A stretch of DNA of 36,060 bases from Calothrix sp. PCC 7716 (GTDB lineage Bacteria; Cyanobacteriota; Cyanobacteriia; Cyanobacteriales; Nostocaceae), in the NCBI RefSeq assembly GCF_019977735.1, contig NZ_AP025025.1, positions 1-36,060 of the forward strand, in the 5' to 3' direction. Positions 32,658 through 36,060 of this stretch are shown piece after piece (position 1 is the stretch's first letter; every line of letters begins with the position of its first letter). The notes beneath the pieces were generated by a model, which was not told the DNA's origin, ran no database searches, and was given only the letters and a program-made list of their open reading frames with translations. A program made the translations under genes and the position numbers.

Positions 32658-33848
32658 CTACAAAGAAAGTCCGGTATTTTTTTTGGGTTGCTTCTGCTCT
32701 CGAAGCTGTTTAGCAATATGCTTGTCTAATATTTGTTGTAAGGAGCGGAAATTATCCACATCCTGTTCGTTGAGCGTTATTCCTTGTGGCGCCTGATTAA
32801 CATCGAGTGGGATTTGTGCAATTTCCTCCCCTGACTTGCGCTTAAGCCTGAGAGTTGAAACATCTAGTTCGAGGTCGTACTTGCTGCCCCTCAAAACTTT
32901 GTCTGGCTTTTGCATTTGCCAGAACAAACGAACAGTTGGGGCAATTGCATTTGCGTACTCCTGTTGAGAAAGGCTGTTAGATACAGAAATCTCAGAAGTC
33001 GAATTAGTATCATCCGAATTACTATTAGAAGTTGTTGAATACTCATCCAAAGCTTGATGAGTTTTAATCAACAATTCAATTTGCTGTTTGTGGCTTGGTT
33101 TATGCACCACACCGAGTTTTGATTGAATACCGATGTGCGTATAATCTTGTCCTACTTGCCGTCCTTTCAAAACTTTGTCGTTGTAACAATAGCTAATACC
33201 TTGCAGCTTACCAGTTCGGGTAATTCGACATTGCACGTCAATATTTTGTTCTAACAATCTGCTGATAAAGGTTGGCATTTCTGGTTTATCGTTAGCAGCT
33301 TGTTTAATTGCATCTTGAATAAATTTGGTTTCTTCTTCCCTGGATGGAGTGCCTTTTTTAGCTTCAACTTCCCAACTACTTTGTTGTGGAATAAGCTCGT
33401 ACTTTTGTTCAATCTTCCTTAAAGCTTTTTGGATATTAATGTAATCCAGATAATCGTTTTTACATTTACCTTGATAATCAACTCGATTGACTATTAAATG
33501 TAGGTGCGGTCTAATTTCATCCGTATTTAACATTTTAGCATCGGTGTGTAATGCTAATAAATATTGATGGTTATTATCATCAAATGCTAATTCCTTACGT
33601 AAATCTGAAGCTATATCAATATATTCTTCTTCTGTCAGTTTTCTATCACTTGGATGGAAATTAATACTAGCATGGAATACAGGCACTTGCACGTAATCAT
33701 TTTTTTTGACAAAGTACTCAAACTCACTAGCTAGTTGAACTGGGTCGTATCCTGCCATATTGGTGTCTAATAAGTAAGCACCATCTTTAAAAGCAGCATA
33801 CTTAATAGTGCCATAGGGACTACTCCCTTTATTTAAGTTAGCTATCAT
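32658..33848 (-). CDS. Relaxase (MobA/VirD2-like, MOBP-type)
   Basis: 396 residues. Relaxase motif III is clear: H101-T-D103 followed by H115-L-H117-L-I-V-N-R-V (DEIRPHLHLIVNRV), which binds the metal. The N-terminal region (NKGSSPYGTIKYAAF) should hold the catalytic tyrosine, with Y12 and Y17 as candidates. It would nick the plasmid at oriT and stay attached to the transferred strand. The C-terminal half is charged and variable. It overlaps mobC by 11 bases. There is no mating-pair apparatus in the window, so the plasmid is probably mobilisable rather than self-transmissible. Confidence 0.85.
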   Translation of the reverse strand: MIANLNKGSSPYGTIKYAAFKDGAYLLDTNMAGYDPVQLASEFEYFVKKNDYVQVPVFHASINFHPSDRKLTEEEYIDIASDLRKELAFDDNNHQYLLALHTDAKMLNTDEIRPHLHLIVNRVDYQGKCKNDYLDYINIQKALRKIEQKYELIPQQSSWEVEAKKGTPSREEETKFIQDAIKQAANDKPEMPTFISRLLEQNIDVQCRITRTGKLQGISYCYNDKVLKGRQVGQDYTHIGIQSKLGVVHKPSHKQQIELLIKTHQALDEYSTTSNSNSDDTNSTSEISVSNSLSQQEYANAIAPTVRLFWQMQKPDKVLRGSKYDLELDVSTLRLKRKSGEEIAQIPLDVNQAPQGITLNEQDVDNFRSLQQILDKHIAKQLREQKQPKKNTGLSL

Positions 33849-34254
33849 GTGCCGATATATCAGATAAACCTAATAATTGTAATTGTACTTCTTTGATTTG
33901 TGACTGCAACTCTTTAATTAAAGCAGTCGGATTATCTGTAATTGGCAGCCCAATTTTTACTGCTTCATTGATTCTACGGGTAATTTGATTGAGATTGATA
34001 CCTATTTTATTCAATTCAACGTAAGTTTTTTCGTTGATTAGTGGTGCTGGTAGCGTCACATAAATCTTGCCTCTTTCCACACAATCTCTAATAAATGGTG
34101 TGAGTGACTTATATCCAGCATCCGACGCGCGCTTTTGCCATTCCTGCTTCTGTTCGCTGGTGAGTGGTAAGAGTATTTTAGTATCTTTCAGGGGCTTTGG
34201 CGATTGTTTGGGCGCCTTGTATACTTTTTTGGGTGTAGTTTTTGATTTTGGCAT
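33838..34254 (-). CDS. mobC: MobC-like relaxosome accessory protein
   Basis: 138 residues from the ATG at 34254 (MPKSKTTPKK). The longer frame from 34410 would run through the inverted-repeat region and add an implausible N-terminus. A basic tail precedes PLTSEQKQEWQKRASDAGYK, then TPFIRDCVERGKI, an RHH-like DNA-binding domain. The conserved MobC-type segment LNKIGINLNQITRRINEAVK follows. MobC proteins help the relaxase open oriT. The gene overlaps the relaxase gene, forming a mobCA operon transcribed leftward from the oriT-like region. Confidence 0.82.
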   Translation of the reverse strand: MPKSKTTPKKVYKAPKQSPKPLKDTKILLPLTSEQKQEWQKRASDAGYKSLTPFIRDCVERGKIYVTLPAPLINEKTYVELNKIGINLNQITRRINEAVKIGLPITDNPTALIKELQSQIKEVQLQLLGLSDISAHDS

Positions 34255-34291
34255 TGCGTGAGAGGAATTGGAGTGATTGGGGGGGATATCC

Positions 34292-34380
34292 AAAAGGGGG
34301 GCACTCCCCCCTTTGGCAAGCTTTGTCGGGGCAACAATAAAAATGTATATTGAAAAATATATATACCCCGACATTGCTTG
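34292..34380. other. Candidate origin of transfer (oriT) with inverted repeats
   Basis: AAAGGGGGG-CACT-CCCCCCTTT (about 34292-34313) forms a 9-bp stem. CAAGCTTTGTCGGGG (34317-34331) pairs with CCCCGACATTGCTTG (34366-34380), 13 of 15 bases, around an AT-rich 34-base loop. It lies directly upstream of mobC, the usual place for a MOBP-type oriT. The exact nick site cannot be named. Confidence 0.5.
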
Positions 34381-34781
34381 CACCTGGGAGGACTGCGGGG
34401 GATACGACAATTATACTGCGGCGGCGGGAATGGGGGTAGTACTTATGTGGTGATGACACGCTCTTCGTGGACTGTGGATATTTTTGATTTTCGGGGAGTT
34501 GGCAGTATTGATTGTGGGGTGGTTAGCGTATGTATGGCGATTAATTGCTATTTATTGTGTTTGAATAGGGTAATATTGAAACACCACCCCTGATTTAATA
34601 GTTGTGAGGCTTGATTCTTGCCTTATATTATTTAGTATACTAGCTATTAATCACCCATAAATTAATTTTGTGTCTATTTTTTTGAGGAATTGAGTGATTA
34701 TTATTTATTAATTGCGGTGGTTAATAGCAGTGTGTCTTCATGAGCAGAAGTATCTTATGTTGGTAAGTGAGGTATTTATAA
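34381..34781. other. Non-coding region between oriT-like site and iterons
   Basis: A G-rich stretch (about 34386-34440) and an AT-rich tail. A plus-strand frame at 34378-34593 has no recognisable features. No gene is supported. Confidence 0.35.
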
Positions 34782-35222
34782 CCTGATTCGGGTTTATGTA
34801 ACTTGATTCAGGTTGTAATGGTTTGTCTGTGATAGTTGATTCGGGTTTTGGAAACTATTGATAAACATTATATGCATTTAAAATAAATGGTGTGTATGCT
34901 CCTCTGACTGAATTATTTATGTGTAACTTGATTCATCTTACAGTAAAGCTGCTCTTTAATATTTGATTCGGGTTAAGTACTTTGGTCGGGTTATATTTGA
35001 TTCAGGTTGAACCACTCTACCGCATACTGAGCTTATATTTATTGGTATATGCTTTTGGGTAGGTCGCTACTTATGGGGGTTACTGCGCGCGCGGGAGTTC
35101 TTGATTGACCCGCTTAAAGTCTGTTTATTGTGGGTAGTTGCTGATAGGTAATACCTCGAAGCGTAAATAATTTTTACATTATCTTTACAGAAAAATTTCC
35201 CCCAGTATAGTTGATTCACGTT
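34782..35222 (+). repeat. Iteron-like array (TTGATTCRGGTT), candidate origin of replication
   Basis: Copies near 34782 (CCTGATTCGGGTT), 34802 (CTTGATTCAGGTT), 34835 (GTTGATTCGGGTT), 34927 (CTTGATTCATCTT), 34962 (TTTGATTCGGGTT), 34996 (TTTGATTCAGGTT) and 35210 (GTTGATTCACGTT), plus a degenerate TTTGGTCGGGTT at 34981. All are in the same orientation. Several spacings are 33-35 bases, about three helical turns. The array ends 31 bases before the junction gene, so it is either oriV or the binding site of that gene's product. Confidence 0.7.
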
Positions 35223-35253
35223 ATAAGAGATATATAGTTAATTAGTTATAATT

Positions 35254-36060
35254 ATGCTGGTTTCATATGATAAACCCAAGGGCGGGAAGGGTAAAGCTGC
35301 CAAATTCCCCACTATGATGTGGCGTATACCTATTGGTATAAAGTCTGCTATTGAAGATTTGGCTGCACTTTACCGTCAAGAGAAGTGGGACGGTAATCTT
35401 GCTAATTTAAATTATGCTTTGATTACTGGGATTGAAGTTACTAATATTTCCGCGTTGGTCTTGAATTTGATTAATTATATTAAGAGACAATCAAATTGGT
35501 TTGAGTCGATTGACAAGAGTATCAGGGACGAGTTTGTTTATGCTGTTTCAGATGCGTTGGGTGAGGCTAAACCCGATTCAAGTAATGAGATTGTGCTTAA
35601 CCTTCAGTCAGAGTTGAGACAGAAAGATTTAGAGATTGAGCAATTAAAGCAGCAGCTTAGTAATGTGCCGAAGCATTATAAGGTTGTTTATGATGAAGAA
35701 AGTTTTAAAAAAATACAAACAACTGTTGCTAGTAAGGAAGCTGATATTGATAAATTAAAAGCTGAAAATTCTAGATTGGTTAATTCTAACCAGGAGTATA
35801 GCGTTCAAGTTAATAACAATAAGAAAGAATTGGATAGTTTGAAGCAAGGTAACTCAGGTTTAATGGCATCATTTTTAGAGTTAAAAGAAGACTACGCGCG
35901 TTTGAAAGTGGAGAAAAACTGGCTCTTTAAAATGTATACGATTCTCACTGAAGCTACAAATTTTCCGGCACAAAGAGGAGGAGCTATCAAACGAACTATC
36001 GAGTTTTCTGTTGAAATAGCGACTGGGAAATATACCCCAGAAAGTGTAGATGAAGGGTTT
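35254..36060 (+). CDS. RHH-like/coiled-coil plasmid protein, first 269 codons (continues at base 1)
   Basis: Seen: an ATG frame that begins MLVSYDKPKGGKGKAAKFP and stays open to the last base, ending on a complete codon. The N-terminal 20-60 residues (MMWRIPIGIKSAIEDLAALY) resemble a ribbon-helix-helix strand and helix. Residues from about 110 to 230 are heptad-like and rich in E, K, Q, L and N, so probably a long coiled coil. A short non-coiled tail follows (WLFKMYTILTEATNFPAQRGG). Joined to the 29 codons at 1-90, the protein is 298 residues long. It lies directly downstream of the TTGATTCRGGTT repeats, which suggests that it binds them as an iteron-binding replication protein or as a KfrA-like partition or autoregulatory protein. 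I do not recognise the family. Gene reality is well supported by length and codon use; the function is inference. Confidence 0.75.
   Translation, partial: MLVSYDKPKGGKGKAAKFPTMMWRIPIGIKSAIEDLAALYRQEKWDGNLANLNYALITGIEVTNISALVLNLINYIKRQSNWFESIDKSIRDEFVYAVSDALGEAKPDSSNEIVLNLQSELRQKDLEIEQLKQQLSNVPKHYKVVYDEESFKKIQTTVASKEADIDKLKAENSRLVNSNQEYSVQVNNNKKELDSLKQGNSGLMASFLELKEDYARLKVEKNWLFKMYTILTEATNFPAQRGGAIKRTIEFSVEIATGKYTPESVDEGF

Noticed and set aside
34255-34410. Longer mobC start at 34410
   Set aside because: Would translate the oriT-like inverted repeats into an unlikely hydrophobic N-terminus; the ATG at 34254 begins a typical basic MobC tail.
1-36060. CRISPR arrays, tRNA or rRNA genes, and complete insertion sequences
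   Set aside because: I found no regularly spaced repeats with unique spacers, no cloverleaf candidates and no transposase gene.

Overview
The window looks like a complete, circular, AT-rich cyanobacterial plasmid, probably from a filamentous heterocyst-forming (Nostocales-like) host. The case for circularity is that a reading frame starting at 35254 is still open at base 36060, ends there on a codon boundary, and continues in frame from base 1 to a stop at 88-90, giving one 298-residue protein. The host assignment rests on a PEP-CTERM protein, AAA-like/WD40 and TPR proteins of cyanobacterial type, GGGAACA heptamer repeats like the STRR of heterocystous cyanobacteria, and a ParA of the SLxGGQGKTT type. 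I saw no HIP1 octamer (GCGATCGC); the palindrome GGCGCC is repeated about two dozen times instead. The host call is inference.

Backbone. The junction gene is preceded by seven TTGATTCRGGTT-like repeats (34782-35222), a likely iteron array. Bases 91-870 hold no convincing gene but many inverted and tandem repeats. An RHH/coiled-coil regulator (1284-1865, minus) diverges from a tyrosine recombinase (2095-3114). A parA gene with a small RHH partner (4422-3200, minus) has tandem repeats upstream. At the other end lie a small RHH gene (28678), a large TOPRIM-primase/SF3-helicase replication protein (29319-32426), and a mobC-relaxase pair (34254-32658, minus) with an oriT-like inverted-repeat region.

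Cargo. From 4.4 to 10.9 kb: a possible structured RNA region, a GntR regulator, a PAS protein, a heme-oxygenase-fold (TenA/PqqC-like) protein, a repeat-bounded MITE-like element, an AraC regulator and a PEP-CTERM surface protein. From 11.1 to 17.4 kb: an HTH/AAA-like ATPase, a secreted TPR protein and a giant AAA-like/transmembrane/WD40 protein. From 17.5 to 23.6 kb: an export cassette made of a double-glycine-leader beta/gamma-crystallin (I36-like) protein, a C39-peptidase ABC transporter, an HlyD-type adaptor and a WcaI-like glycosyltransferase. The crystallin gene and the glycosyltransferase gene share a duplicated 110-bp upstream region.

From 28.2 down to 23.9 kb the minus strand carries a tightly packed, partly overlapping operon of mostly unrecognised genes, several of them membrane proteins, ending in a membrane-anchored P-loop ATPase. 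This operon and the leader/C39/glycosyltransferase cassette are the two best candidates for undescribed systems.
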